From positions 3,187,826 through 3,251,825 of the forward strand of contig NW_006500031.1 in NCBI RefSeq assembly GCF_000471905.2: DNA of 64,000 nucleotides, written 5' to 3'. Numbering within the stretch: position 1 is the stretch's first letter; each line of letters begins with the position of its first letter. Positions 25,345 through 37,127 of the stretch are shown here, piece after piece. The position numbers and the translations under genes are program-made. Under the pieces are notes generated by a model, which was not told the origin of the DNA, did no database searches, and was given only the letters and a program-made list of their open reading frames with translations. This DNA is from Amborella trichopoda (taxonomy: Eukaryota; Streptophyta; Magnoliopsida; Amborellales; Amborellaceae).

Positions 25345-26250
25345 GCTATCAAATGCAGGATGCGGACTTGATGCAGGGGCTGGTCCGATGTGCTATATGG
25401 CTATGATGCGGTACCAATGCGGATGCATCATTTTAAAAAAATTAATAAATTATAAAAAAAATAAAAATGCATAAAAAAACACAAATGTGTGATTTAGGTG
25501 AGCATATGATTTTTTAGTGTGTGATTTATGTGATTGTAGGAATTTTAATTTAGTACTTATTTCTAATACATTGGTTGTTCGTGTTGCCTAATAACCTGAT
25601 AGCCTCATAAAAAGCCATATAGTTTGTCTCTATTAGTCTCTTATAGTCTAATACAATTAACATGCAAAATAAAGTAATCCATTCATTCCATTGATTAAAT
25701 TACATAAATAAAACTAAAATGCAAAGTAGTCAGGAGTCATGACTCATGAAATAGCACCCAAAGATGATATTACTTCATAATCACAATACATAGGTACATA
25801 TTAACATCCAAACTCCGAAGTCTAAATGCTGAATTCCAAAAGTTCATGAGATAAAATAGAAAAGATAATAAATACACTCAATGTCTCAACTCTCAATCAG
25901 ATGACTCCTACTTGATTAATCCTTGTCCAAAAACCTTCAAAGCAATATGAAAATACTATCAAATTACCCAAAAAAGCCCCAAATTTATTTTTGATAATTT
26001 TGGGTTCAAGAAAAAAAATTAATTTCAATCTCTATGTTTAAATCCCCCCACTTAGAACCATTTCTAGGGTGTTTTTTTTTGTGAGGATGGGGGAAGGAGG
26101 GGGGGGGGGGGGGTTTGTTCTGTATTCCCCCTACTCGTGAGCAGTGCACATAGGAGGGTGCATCCTTAAAATCCCACAGACACGGGGCTCCTCGATTCAG
26201 TTCATGTTGCGTAATGCTTAACTCAGCTGAATTTGATAATAACGCTTTCT
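25345..26250. other. Unassigned insertion-like stretch in the LINE, with poly-G run
   Basis: Between the RT and the thumb pieces of the LINE lies about 0.9 kb that is not LINE-like. It is A/T-rich, has repeated GATGCGG words near 25,365-25,430, and holds a G run of about 16 bases near 26,100. It may be another small element, but its ends were not determined. Confidence 0.35.
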
Positions 26251-27549
26251 ATCATTGGATCCCAAATGGCTCTTTGTTGGTCTTCCATTCAACAATGGTA
26301 TGGACGCAATATTTGGTCAGAAGTGGCTTAGTCTCTATGTCAAAGCATTGAACATAAATCCTAACCTCTTCTTCCTCAATTTAGCTTGTTCATATATATT
26401 CTCTTGCCTGAAATCACTTCATTACACTTATGGAAGAGCCATAATTTCTTAGTTTAATTTATGGTGGCTTCATAAAATGCTAAGGTGTCATTTACATTTT
26501 GCAAATGAGAGATGACTGGGCCTTCATTAGAAGTTTTACTTCTACTCAACAGCCCATTAATATTGATTGCCTGAGGCGTTAGGCTGAAGGATTCTATAAC
26601 AAGGGTTAATAAAAAGGGCAGAGGGTTCCCCTGGTGGGTTTCCCTTGAGCCTTTGAGATATCCTATAGCTCTGCTGTCGATCAATATTGAATAGTGTGAG
26701 GAAGCATACATCCCTATATCCTGTTCTTCCACCTCTCTGCAAATAATCCAATTCCATTCTATCAGACGCTTTTCCAAAATCTAGCTTGCAAATTAAATCT
26801 ACTCCCCTAGTTCTAGAGCGTATTGCACTCTTTAGCCACCAAAATACTACTCGTCGTGAAAAATTTGATGTACTATATTTTATTTTCAACTCAAAAATCT
26901 GAAGGCCAATTGATTCATACAAAATCCTTGGTAGGCTACTGACTTAGTTCAGTGTTTCCTCCATTTAAATGCTTAGAAATATGGTTCATACGATACAAAT
27001 TTTGTGTATGTAATTTATCATGCAGGGTTACCAAATTTGCACAAATGTAATTTAATCAACATTATTTTAGAATCTTCTAGGTTTAACAAGGCCTTCTACC
27101 TGGTCTTTGATCAATCTTTGAGGATAGGCGTTGTAGATAATAAAAAGTCTGTACGTGTATACTTGGAGATGGAGATACTTATATGGGAATTTGTGTGCTG
27201 TGTTGGACATGATCATGGTAACAGCATGATCATAGGGGTCATCATGCCATAAATAGTTTCGATGTTTATGCAGAGTGGGTCCCACCAAATACGTATTCTA
27301 ATTACTAAACTAATTCAAAATGTATGTGTGGGTCCCACCAAGTACCTATTCTAATTTCTAAACTAATTCAAAATGTATGCGTCACTCTCGTCCATCTCAT
27401 GGATTCAGCAGCAATGATCATTGACCATATTGATTCCATGGATATTGATTCCATGGATAATGGTCATACTGTGTGCTGTCCCTTGTTATAATCCTTTGGT
27501 GCCATCTCCATCAGGAGGTTCCAACTGATAGTCATATCTTATGGTACAG

Positions 27550-27783
27550 ATTCTCAATGTATACTGCTCGAAGTACGAGACAGGGGGACAATTCTGGCCT
27601 ATTGTGCACAACACAACCGTTTTCTCTCTGATACTGACACAAATCATAGCATTGGGAGTGTTTGGCATAAAGCACTCCCCAGTGGCCTCAGGTTTTACCA
27701 TTCCCTTACTTCTATTCACTCTCCTTTTCAACGAATATTGCAGACAGCGGTTCTCTCCCATATTTCATAGCTATTCTGCTGAG
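27550..27783 (+). CDS. OSCA/CSC1-like channel, exon after the large intron
   Basis: The product begins ILNVYCSKYETGGQFWP and continues VHNTTVFSLILTQIIALG, then SGFTIPLLLFTLLFNEYCRQRFSP. It joins in phase 0 to the exon ending YRNQ at 13,185. These are the last two transmembrane helices of the family. The acceptor is ATGGTACAG and the donor GAG|GTAATG. No lesion is seen despite the 14-kb insertion load upstream. Confidence 0.9.
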
Positions 27784-27844
27784 GTAATGGCTCATCACGT
27801 GTATCTCTTCTGCGTTTAGGTTTCTATTGTTTCTAGTTTTAGAA

Positions 27845-27868
27845 TCTCTCTCTCTCTCTCTCTCTCTC
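27845..27868. repeat. (TC)n microsatellite in an OSCA intron
   Basis: About 12 TC units between the last two coding exons. Confidence 0.9.
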
Positions 27869-27968
27869 ATTACCGTGATGGCATAATTGGTTGGTATTTT
27901 GTGGTCCAATGGTTCTTTCCCTTTGCCATTTCTTGTGTCTGATATGTTACCATCTTTATTTTAAGCAG

Positions 27969-28250
27969 GTTCTCATAAAAATGGACAGGGAGGATGAGGG
28001 AAGTGGACGATTGGATGGGATTCTTGAACAATTGCAAGCAGCCTACTGTCAACCTGAAATGATGGTTCATGATATCCTTGACTGTGAGGATGGGAACAGT
28101 GGTGGGGGTGAGAGTATCAGATGTTCTCAAGAGTTGCATAAGGCTTTCGTTCATCCTGCATTAGGAAGAACTTCATTCTCAAGACTTCAACAGGTTTTGT
28201 TGTGGCTATCTTTGCTTGTCACCTTTCAGGAGAGAAATGCATCCAAGTGA
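27969..28250 (+). CDS. OSCA/CSC1-like channel, last exon with stop
   Basis: The acceptor TTAAGCAG precedes 27,969, in phase 0 with the previous exon. The product starts VLIKMDREDEGSGR, the conserved MDR-D segment at the start of the cytosolic tail. It passes AFVHPALGRTSFSRLQQ and ends LLVTFQERNASK at a TGA (28,248-28,250). A CAG|GTTTTG at about 28,194 could be a donor, but the frame beyond it reads naturally to the stop, so I keep it in the exon. No clear AATAAA follows within 200 bp. Confidence 0.82.
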   Translation, partial: VLIKMDREDEGSGRLDGILEQLQAAYCQPEMMVHDILDCEDGNSGGGESIRCSQELHKAFVHPALGRTSFSRLQQVLLWLSLLVTFQERNASK

Positions 28251-28689
28251 GCATTCTATTAATTCTTGTCACAGTTTGTTTGGCCTAATCATTCTGGCCT
28301 GGTGATCTCCCAAGTTGTATTTTCATTAGTATTCTCATTTTATTGTAAATAGATTGTCATATATATATATATATATATATATAGAAGACTCTTAACAATG
28401 TGCATTAGGTTAAAAATTATATGGTACATTTATCTGGATTATATTTCTCATGAAATCCGATCAAACTGTATTTAAAATTTGGTTCATTTCTTGTGGCAAA
28501 CCTTTTTAGAATCCTCATCGTGCTTGATGCATTCTTTGCTTGGCTGAGGTGTTATGATAACCTTGGAAGGTGCCGCCTGGTGCTTTCCTGCTGATCATGC
28601 TCGCGTAAATGGCATCATCTAGTTGGACTTTAGAAGGCCGCCTAGGGCATTTTGTTCGGGGATGACGATAGCATTCTTCATTGGGACTA
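28251..28689. other. Downstream flank of the OSCA gene, no gene
   Basis: Contains the 3' flank and a (TA)n microsatellite at about 28,359-28,383. Nothing else was recognised. Confidence 0.5.
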
Positions 28690-29640
28690 GCTGGCGACGG
28701 CCCTAGGACGGGCCGAAATATTTTTGGGATGGGACTGGGCGACTATTGGCCGACCTGAAAATTTTATGTTGTACAATATGTTTTTTACTTCCCTATTTAT
28801 AGGGATTTGCCAGATTTTTCGTCGGTTTGGGCTGGGCTTGAGCCTTGTTAACATGAATTTCGTCGGGCCAGGTCAAGCCCGAAAACTATATTCTGGGTCC
28901 AAGCTAGGCCCAGGTCTAACCTATACGTTTTTAGTTTGAGCTTGGGTAGGGCAGGCCCAACCTAACTTATAGTATGATGCAAATTTGTACCAAAAATAAA
29001 TAAATAAAATAAAAATAAAAGGAAGCAAGCAATATCAGTTTTAATGGCTATGCGTAATTCAATACAAGTCAGAAAAAAAAAATTGGGAAGAAGAATTCAA
29101 GGAACAAAAACTTTTATTTATAGATTCTATTTAGTCCTAATCCTAATTCCATAATTAAAAGGAGAAAAATTACATAAGGTTATGCTATTAAAATGTAGAA
29201 TTAGGGGGTAAATAAAAAATCCCTTAGAAAAGGGTAGCGAAAAATGTCTAATTGATCATCTCGACATTGAGATGTATAGATATAGAGAAAAGAAAGATTT
29301 CAAGTCTCAAAATAATACATCTAACAATATATTATATGGATCATCCAATTTCAAGATTTTCATGTGTTTATAGATCTACTTGATTTGAACCATATTCGGA
29401 TATCAAAATTTTATAATTAGAGATGAAAATAGATTCTTGCCCCATCATAATAATTTTTAACACTAAAATTGTATCATGTGACAGTTTGGATGATTTTCAT
29501 GTGTTTATAGATTTACTTGATTTGAACCATATTCGGATATCAAAATTTTATAATTAGAGATGAAAATAAATTCTTGCCTCATCATAAGAATTTTTAACAC
29601 CAAAATTGCATCATGTGACAATTTGGATGTGCGCATATGA
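28690..29640 (+). mobile_element. GGGCC-ended MITE-like repeat, copy A
   Basis: The left part is rich in GGGCC/GGCCC words (about 28,690-28,970). The part at 29,170-29,470 matches, in inverted orientation, 59,930-60,250. Shared words include TGATCATC then CGACAT and GAGATG, and GATTTTCATGTGTTT. No protein is encoded. The exact ends and target duplication were not resolved. Confidence 0.55.
29355..29628. repeat. Two tandem 137-bp units inside copy A
   Basis: Units 29,355-29,491 and 29,492-29,628 both start GATTTTCATGTGTTTATAGA and are nearly identical. Copy B near 60 kb has only one, so the doubling is specific to copy A. Confidence 0.85.
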
Positions 29641-29644
29641 ACTC

Positions 29645-30267
29645 AACATTCATGGTAGTCGTATTACTGTAAAGAACAATTACGGTACTTAACTACTATA
29701 ATGAATACCGAATGTTATGCGGTACTTAAAATAACATGAGAAAACCTTTTGGTATTACGGTACTCGAATTATCATAATACTAATTAGGCATTATAAACCC
29801 TTCCTTGAAATCCTTTTTTGATTTAGGATAAGGAAGAGAGAGAGATAGAGGAGAAGAGGCAAAGGAAGAGAGATGTAGGGTTAAAGAGAATGGGATGGGA
29901 AAATAAGATTTTTAGGAGGGGTTAGAGAGAGTGGGATGGGGAGATAGGGCCTGTTAAGATGAAAGAAATCGTATTAGGATGAAAAAATAGTGAGAAAACG
30001 CGGAATTGTTTAGAAACAATCACAGTTGTGTATGAAGTATCAATGTGCTCACGGTACTTTAAGTACCGTAATACTTTTAAACATATTCACGGTATTGAAA
30101 GTACCATAATGCAACCCTGCTGCCTATGTAGTATTATAGTAATTCGAGTACCATAATACCGAAAGGTTTTCTCACGGTATTTTAAGTATCATATAACATT
30201 CGGTACTCATTACGGTACTTAAAATACCATAATTGTTCTTTACGGTAATATGACTTACGTGAATGTT
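29645..30267. mobile_element. MITE with about 150-bp inverted repeats, CGGTA-rich
   Basis: The arms about 29,645-29,795 and 30,118-30,267 are inverted copies with scattered mismatches. Both contain GTAAAGAACAATTA and GAGAAAACCTTT. Words of the type CGGTACT or CGGTATT recur many times in both arms. The 320-bp centre has no coding frame. The outer end is AACATTCA. A target duplication was not evident. Confidence 0.75.
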
Positions 30268-30385
30268 ATTTTGGTCACAAGACGTTCAAAATTGTAAAAA
30301 AAAAAAAGGTGTGGACAAGGTTTATGAAAGTTGGGGTTGTTTTTTTTAAATAGACGAAAATTAAAGTATATTTGTGATAATTTCC

Positions 30386-30800
30386 CTATATATATACCTC
30401 TCCGTTCTTCTCCCTATTTTTTCTCTTTGTTTTGCTTTCTTTTTTTCTTTGTTCTTCACTCTTCTCCTCAAATCCCCCTCCTCTCTTCTGTTCTGACCTC
30501 TTCACCCTCCCTTTTTGGGTCCCAGATTCAAGTTCCTTGCCTCTGATTTGATCTTGTTATTTGTGTACATTGCTTCTTCAAATCTGAACTCTTGCCCTTA
30601 GATCCGTTTATAAATCGGGTTTTTCCCTTTTGTTGTGCCTTTTCCTTTTCTTCCCTCCCCAACGTTTTTTCTTCTCCCTCTTCTCCCCTATCCTTTTTTC
30701 TTTCTTGTATTTCACAGTTTTACCTCTCTCCCTACTCACTCTCCCTCTTTTTCTATTTATTGTTCTTTCCCTTTCTTCTCACTCTCTCTTCCGGGTGTAC
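30386..30800 (+). promoter_or_regulatory. Promoter-like TATA plus pyrimidine-rich leader
   Basis: CTATATATATA at 30,386-30,396 is followed by about 400 bp of strongly C/T-rich DNA, as in plant 5' untranslated leaders. No convincing coding exon follows, so it may be the start of a lost gene, part of an LTR, or chance composition. Confidence 0.3.
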
Positions 30801-33800
30801 ATAGGCTTTAAGTGGCCCTAGATTTATTAGGAATAGGAGTCTGAGGAGATATATTTATCTGAATTTTACTTTTGACCAAGAATTTAAAATTCTAGGGCTA
30901 CTTGGAACTCCCAAAATTTGTGAAAATCAATCCCGAAGAAGTGAAGCTAGAGAGGGAACCTTTAAAGAAAAATTTATGTTGTTCTCTAGAAAATCATTGG
31001 CTAGGTTCAGAAGTGTGGGGCGCGGCGCATTACTAAGCCCATTTTGTCTAGCAATGCGCCACGTATTGCTTAGGCATAACCTTGACAGGATTGCATGGAG
31101 TTGCCATTGAGTTCAGCCGTGGTGATCTAATTGAAGTTGTATTCTTCTTTAAGTTTACAAAAATTCAAAGGGTTGTCTATAATTGTCCTTATTTGGCAGG
31201 CCTTATTCTTCGAAGAACAATTGGGGGGCAAAAAAAAATAGACACCTAAGACAAGAGTTTTGGAATAAAGGATATTCATTTGAATATCTAGCACTTAGAA
31301 AGTGCCTCTATTTCAACCCATAGGACTTCAACTTCTAGCGTTTCGAGGTGGTAGTCATTTTTTGTTGAGAGGTTTGCCTGTCAGTCATTTTGGTCTATTG
31401 GACTTCAACTACCAATTCTTTGAAACAATGGTCATCTTTTGAGTTGAGAGGGCCCCATACCGTTGTTTCGAGGTTATGGTCAGTCTACCACCGCTTTGAG
31501 CTGATGGTCACTTGGTTAGCTTGATATGCCGGTTCACCTTGATCTGCGTTTTAGCTTTCAATAGAACCAAAGAAATACGAATTAGAAATGTTTATAGAAG
31601 AAAAGTTCGGCCAATAGAAAACCCATCATTTTTTCTAGGGCAATGGGATTTAATAGTTGGTTTTTCTATAATGGGTTTAGTAAAGGTTTTACTTACTTTT
31701 GGTTGATACTTCTTTGCTTAAGCAATCTTCTAAGATCAAGGATTTGAATTTTCATCAACAACATTATGTCCACATCTTCCAGCACTAAACTGCTTATCAG
31801 CTGAACAGTCTTTGGCAAACCCTCCCATTGCTTCGTTTTCGAAAATATTTTAAGAAAACTCTTAAAAATAGGGAGAAATTATTAAAACAAAAATTGGTAT
31901 GAGGTTTATGATTTTAACAAAAAAATTAAGGTTTTTGAAATCACAAGATTACAAAGTTTGAAACAATCAAACTTAGGATTGCTACTAAGACAAAATTTGA
32001 AAATACAACTTAATAAATAAAAAAGTATAGAATTTTGAAGGGAAATTTTTAGAAAACAATGAGGTTAGTAGTTTGAGCTCATGCCGGCATTGAGCATTTT
32101 CTAAACATTTCTTGGAAAAGAATTTTCAAAAGGGACGTTTTTGAGGGGCTTTTTAACCTTTAAAAAAAAAATGGGTCTTACAATTTGTCCGCCTGTTAAT
32201 ACATTTATAAGCTTGGCCAACCCTGGCTAGGATCATCAAGACCAAGAATCAGCAAGTACTCTCTCATCTTCAAATCTTAGTCCTTGTGTTGCAACTCAAA
32301 GAGGAGTTCTTCGAAGTTTTCAAATGAACAATATCTTGAAAAATAGATGATATTGCCCCTAGTACTTGGGAACTCTTTCACTTGAAGTTTGGATGGTTGA
32401 GGTCCTTCAAATTTACTTAGAGAGATCCTAAACCATGTTCCGTCGAGCTAATATCCGTTGACTACTTTTGGGGACTGAACCAATATTGACTTGAAGAACT
32501 GTGAGCGTCTTCTGGCTTTCTTTTGAGACTTCAGGCGTCCCTTTTTCTTTCTTTTTCTTTTTTTTTTTCATCACACACGGTTCCCAAAGGGTTTTTCATC
32601 ACACACGGTTCCCAAAGGGTGTTCAACCTAGGTCTTTTTCTTTTTATTTCCTTTTCTACTTCAATTTTTTTGTCTTATTTTTCAACCATCATATGATTTG
32701 ACTTCATGGATAGTTAAAAATTGGTAGTTGATTTGGTGGCTGTTTCTTGACTTTGGTGGTTACCCCTAGTGAATGGGGTTCTTTTGACTTGCGTTGCTTA
32801 GAGGATTGGTGGTGCTTCTTTTTATGGTAAATCAACTAAGGACCAAGTCAGGAATTCGTCAAATACCCCAATGTAATTAGGGGGTTTCTAATGTTTGTTA
32901 CCTTGGATTGCTCTTGCCTCTAGATTGGTATCCATTATCTCTATGATGGTGGTTACCAAATTTCCGTTGAACCCTATTTGAGTTGCTCGACTTGAACCTT
33001 GAATGTTCAAACTCATAATCTTTCAACCTCCTAGTCCTTCAACCTTTCTCATAGGTGGTGGCTAAACTCATTTTATTTTCCCTTTCAATAAGATATAATT
33101 GTAGGTTAACTGCCCCAATGTAGGATGTTAAAAGATCTGGGCACATGGGCGCTTTTAGAAGGTATTTGTCTAGCATGACCTCGTGATGCATGTTGATGCT
33201 TGGACCAACAACTCCAGAGATATAAGATCAAGATAAGTGGTCTTGGATCCTGTTGTGCTCGTCCATATTTTAAAATACTAGTTTTGAAAACTTGTGGATT
33301 CGTGCATTACGGTACTGTTTTGCGCTTTAAGCCCTAGGGTATTGAGCCTAACAGGGTGTGAATGCCTCATTGGCTCTTAAAATGACAAGGGATCACCCTA
33401 CTCCTTTTCTATGATATATTTCAGTTACAACCTGGGATTGCACTTGAGGGATTAATTCCATCTCGAGTTCCCCATAGATAGTCGAGCCTAGGTTAGAGCA
33501 ATGGCGTTAACACTTTATTCCCATAAGGCATGTTGGGACTATTTAGATGTGGCCTCAATCGCACCTATTGCTCTTATTACATTATTTTTTTCGATCAAGG
33601 CTACCCTTATCAACTCATTGGATGGGGCTCCCCCTACTGGGTTTTCTTAAACGGAGGGGACTTGTGCCATTCAAGTTGGCCTTGTTGATCCTGGGACGTC
33701 CCTGTCAACTAAGTCATTCACCTATCCTTATCGACTTCTGGGGATTCTACTTTTGAGTCTTCGTCCTACATAGATGAGTCATCCATTGGGTCCACCTAGA

Positions 33801-33880
33801 TCTTTTTATCTACACTTGGCTCTTCATCTCACTTTGGAGGATTATCTGGATTGGTCCCATTAGAATTTCTTGGAGATCAA
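30801..33880. other. No recognised gene; decayed repeat sequence
   Basis: No frame here shows a family I recognise. There is a 28-bp direct repeat at 32,569-32,596 and 32,597-32,621 (starting CATCACACACGG). It probably belongs to the decayed minus-strand LTR element to its right. Confidence 0.35.
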
Positions 33881-34050
33881 CTGCTGGCTCATAAGGAGGT
33901 AGATAATCTGAATTTGAACTTGGGAGAGTGATTGGGCTTGCCTATTCTACCTCTGTGTCACCAGCCATTTGATTCCCCTTTGAGAGTAGTTCGATCGCAT
34001 CCTCTAAGCTTGGCTCTTTATCCCACTTAGGTGGGTTTGCTAGAAACCCT

Positions 34051-34163
34051 GGTGAAGGGACGAAGGTGAACCTCTTAGGATTTTAAAAAATTCAACTTCC
34101 AACTTCTGGTGAAGGGAAGAAGGTGGACCTCTTAGGATTTTTAAAAATTCAACTTCCAATATG
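34051..34163. repeat. Tandem duplication of 57 bp
   Basis: Two units start GGTGAAGGGA, at 34,051 and 34,108, differing at a few bases. They lie within the gag remnant and are probably slippage damage. Confidence 0.85.
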
Positions 34164-34449
34164 AAGATAGTGTCCTCCCCTTATGGTTTTATCTTTTTTA
34201 ATGCCAAGGGAGTTCCCCATGGAATGGTTTATTCTTCACCATGGTCTTGAATTATGGACATGGGTCAAGGGAAATACTCTTAATTGAGATTTTAAGGATC
34301 CCTAGCCATAGGGTCTTTGGTGAGCTTTTGTTTGTCTTGGTTTCCTGTGGATAAACTTTCAAATCGATTTCTTCTCATGCCCCAAGGCCATATTTGGTGA
34401 TCTTCTTATTTGGATAGAGTTTTTGTCTCATTAGCCTTAATTAAGTCGA

Positions 34450-34690
34450 TCTTGACTGTTGTTAGGGAGGCCAAAGTCATCTCTTCCTCCCTCTCTAGTT
34501 GAGCAATGTTATCCACATTTGGATCGGTAGAGATGTCCTCTTCCTTGATAGGGGTGAAGGCATGCTTAGTTCTCTCTTTGATGCTTGTGATATCTTCATC
34601 AAATAGGTCTAGAATGACATGCTTAAGGGAAAGACATTCCTCAGTGTCATGGGCGTGATTCTAATGCCACTCACACCGCTTTGAGGTATC
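34450..34690 (-). pseudogene. Tat/Ogre-type gag fragment with CxxH zinc-motif remnant
   Basis: Read on the minus strand from 34,690 the product gives CEWH, a stop, then NHAHDTEECLSLKHVI. It resembles the zinc-binding segment (C-x2-H...H-x4-C) and following helix of Tat/Ogre gag proteins. The frame then stays open through KEEDISTDPNV to about 34,450. One in-frame stop and the absence of the rest of gag make it a fossil. Confidence 0.55.
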
Positions 34691-35200
34691 CCCGTTAAGG
34701 AGTGTGAGAATCCAAGATATGGGTAATTCGATGACCTTGTTTTCGAATAATGGCCTAAGGATATTGTTCATTGGTTAGTCGAAGTATATGACTTCCACAG
34801 GCATGGTAATTTGTGGCCATTATATATATGAGTGAGATTTGTCTGTCTTAAGGGCGTTTCAAAGGAGATTCAACCATGGGTTGGACTTTTGGCTCATAAC
34901 TTTCTTAACCTCTCCATTAGATGAAGCTGCAACATTGCTTTAGTGGTTGGTTTGCAGTGGTCTTGTCTTGGCCCATTCTTCTCAAGCGTGGAGTCAAAAG
35001 AGAAGGGGACATGTTGTCAAAAATGATGTCGGTCTTTGCAGGATCACTTATTGTACACTGGTGACTCGTGAGGAAGCATTTCGCAATCGCTTAACAAAGT
35101 TGAGAAAGGATATTCACTAGTGTTTTTTTCTCATCAAAGTGAATTCTCCCATCAAGATGGGTACTACCTGAAAGAAAGACCTATGTGATCTTTTATCGGG

Positions 35201-35201
<1 letters not shown>

Positions 35202-35232
<31 letters not shown>
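35202..35232. repeat. (AT)n microsatellite
   Basis: About 15 AT units. Confidence 0.9.
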
Positions 35233-35235
<3 letters not shown>

Positions 35236-35444
35236 CTTCACCCCTTTCTTTTGGCAAAAGATCATTTACATGTGGTCATTATTATAATAAGATAAATTTC
35301 AAAATAAAATCAATATAACAATAAAACCAAGATCTTAATAACTTGATGCCATTGAAACAATTATGCACTATACTATAATAAAAGATAAGATTGCCAAAAG
35401 CAAAAGGAAAAGTGTCGGAGATTACCTCAACTGGGCTTATTACA

Positions 35445-35462
35445 CCCCACACCGAGTCACCA
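35445..35462 (-). other. Primer-binding site (tRNA-Arg type)
   Basis: Minus-strand TGGTGACTCGGTGTGGGG resembles the TGGCGACTC...GGGGA primer site typical of Ogre/Tat elements. Together with the site at 49,494-49,511 it supports two copies of this lineage. Confidence 0.55.
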
Positions 35463-36489
35463 TTATCCGATGGTGAGGGATCAACGGTCTAGCTTCAATC
35501 TCGAACTGAGAAAGAAAATTTTGGCCAAGCCACACCAATGGAACATCAACCCTTTTGATCACAAACTCAAACCCTAGATGAATTCTCTTAGCAATATAGT
35601 TTGAGAAAGATGGATTCTCTTTTTGCTAAACTCTAAAACCCTTAGCCATAAATCCATATTTGAGAGATAGGAGAGAAGAACTCCATAACCTAAACCTTTA
35701 GGTTCTTTTACAATGTGGGAGAGAAATCAAACATGAGAGAGATAAACTTTCTTAAGAGAGAAATAGAAAGATAAGGCGTAGAGATTTTTTGGTAGAGACA
35801 ATCCTTTTTTATAGGCTTTGAATAAGATTAGGGTTTCTTAGGATTTTCTTTGACTTGCCTCTTCTTGTGAGATTGAACATAGACCGTCGATCGAGAGTGA
35901 CTTGTAGGGTGAGAGATCTGAGTCATCAATTCCATAGATGGGCCGTCAATATTATGGAAGGTGCATGAACCATTATCGCCTTTTATTAAATCATTTTATC
36001 ATCAATAGAAATTAAATAAATTAAATCTAATCAAAATATTGTGTATACCATAAAATAGCATAAGTCTACTCAATCTTTTCACAAATTTTTTTAAAGATAT
36101 ATCAAGTCAATATTTAGTAAATATCTTCCAACCATATGGCTACATGCCATATCACCAAAATAATAGGAAAGAGAATAAGGGTGGGGCATGCCACCCAAGG
36201 GAGGCACTCATGGGCCCCACCTTCTAAAAATATGGCGGGCCCATATGCACAATGAGCCCCCATGATATTTTTATATATTTAAAATTAATAAAAATATTTT
36301 GAAATATTATTTGAATATTTAAACAGCTGTAAAATCAATATCTTTAATTTTATAAATCTAAAAATTATAAATAAAATATCCAGGGGTTCATAAAAATTCA
36401 AATAATAATCTTAAAATAATTTCTATCATAAAACAAACACAATTAAATTAATTTGATGGGAAAATGATCTATATGGTTTAGGAATCAAC

Positions 36490-37127
36490 AATCATGGGGC
36501 ACTTCACTTTCAATTGTGGAATACATACCATATTTGCTATATCAGACCGACCTAATGTTTCTTATGACCCACATTCCAAGCAGAGGCTCATTTGCGGGTC
36601 ATCAAAGTCTGGCCGATGAGCCAAGGGATTGCAATCCCAGTCTGTAGATTTCAGGTCCTCTCCGAGAGATGAGTCAATGTCATCTAGATCTGATGCGACT
36701 ATTACTTCTATGGTGCATAGGGGTATCTCTCACACATACATATCTTCACCCTAAAAGGTGAATTTTTTGCTTTCCCGAACGATCTATCGATATGCATGCC
36801 GTGTAATGGTACATGGATGAGGCTTTGGCCCCCGTCTTTGTAGGCCGCCATCACACACAAGGGTCACACAGTCCCTCGGCTCACTCATCTAGGCATATTC
36901 TCCGACCTCATCAAGGGTTAACCCATAAACCCTCATCGGTTTGTTCTTCATGCCCAAGTAACATGGGTTTTTCCCAACCGACTGGCCTAGATCGTTAAGC
37001 ACAGATCGGTATCAACAAATCATCGTTTGCTTAGTATGGTTCACGAGGGACCACACTCCCACTGTGTTCATGTTCCACTATATCATTTTATTTTATAAGC
37101 ACTCATAAGGCCTTTAAAGGCCACATG
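36490..37127 (-). repeat. LTR-like sequence
   Basis: The right end reads TGTTGGATTC on the minus strand, with GGCCTTTAAAGGCC soon after. The part CTCCGACCTCATCAAG near 36,900 recurs in the copia LTR region near 60,560, so the two LTRs are probably distant relatives. The left end was not determined. Confidence 0.4.

Larger units (their letters stand above)
20440..26940 (-). mobile_element. LINE remnant split by two nested DNA elements
   Basis: Minus-strand LINE pieces occur in ORF2 order from right to left. 26,922-26,454 is the RT (CKLDFGKASDRMELDYL, then YLKGSRETHQGNPL). The catalytic FADD box appears as NVNDT. About 25,340-24,960 is the RT thumb (GSRMTLIKATF and MNKALFIKLWW). 24,868-24,545 is the zf-RVT-type linker. 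The chain breaks at 24,260 and resumes left of 20,838 with an RNase H piece (RVIIEGNSANAINWG, about 20,480). The gap is exactly the element at 20,839-24,260. Stops and indels are numerous. Confidence 0.7.
13186..27549 (+). other. 14.4-kb OSCA intron packed with nested transposons
   Basis: GTAAGT at 13,186 and a TATGGTACAG acceptor ending at 27,549 bound this intron. It contains a Ty3 element (14,021-19,855) and a LINE (about 20,440-26,940 minus) that is itself split by two DNA elements. Host-like intron remains at 13,186-14,015, 19,861-20,430 and 26,950-27,549 show no coding sequence. The exons on both sides are undamaged, so splicing may tolerate the load. Confidence 0.8.

Noticed and set aside
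31512..31706. 64-codon plus frame with a basic lead and a hydrophobic end
   Set aside because: It looks like a membrane segment, perhaps organelle-derived, but I could not match it to any organelle or nuclear protein.
36813..36998. 61-codon frame rich in His and Ser
   Set aside because: Within LTR-like sequence, no domain, composition-driven.
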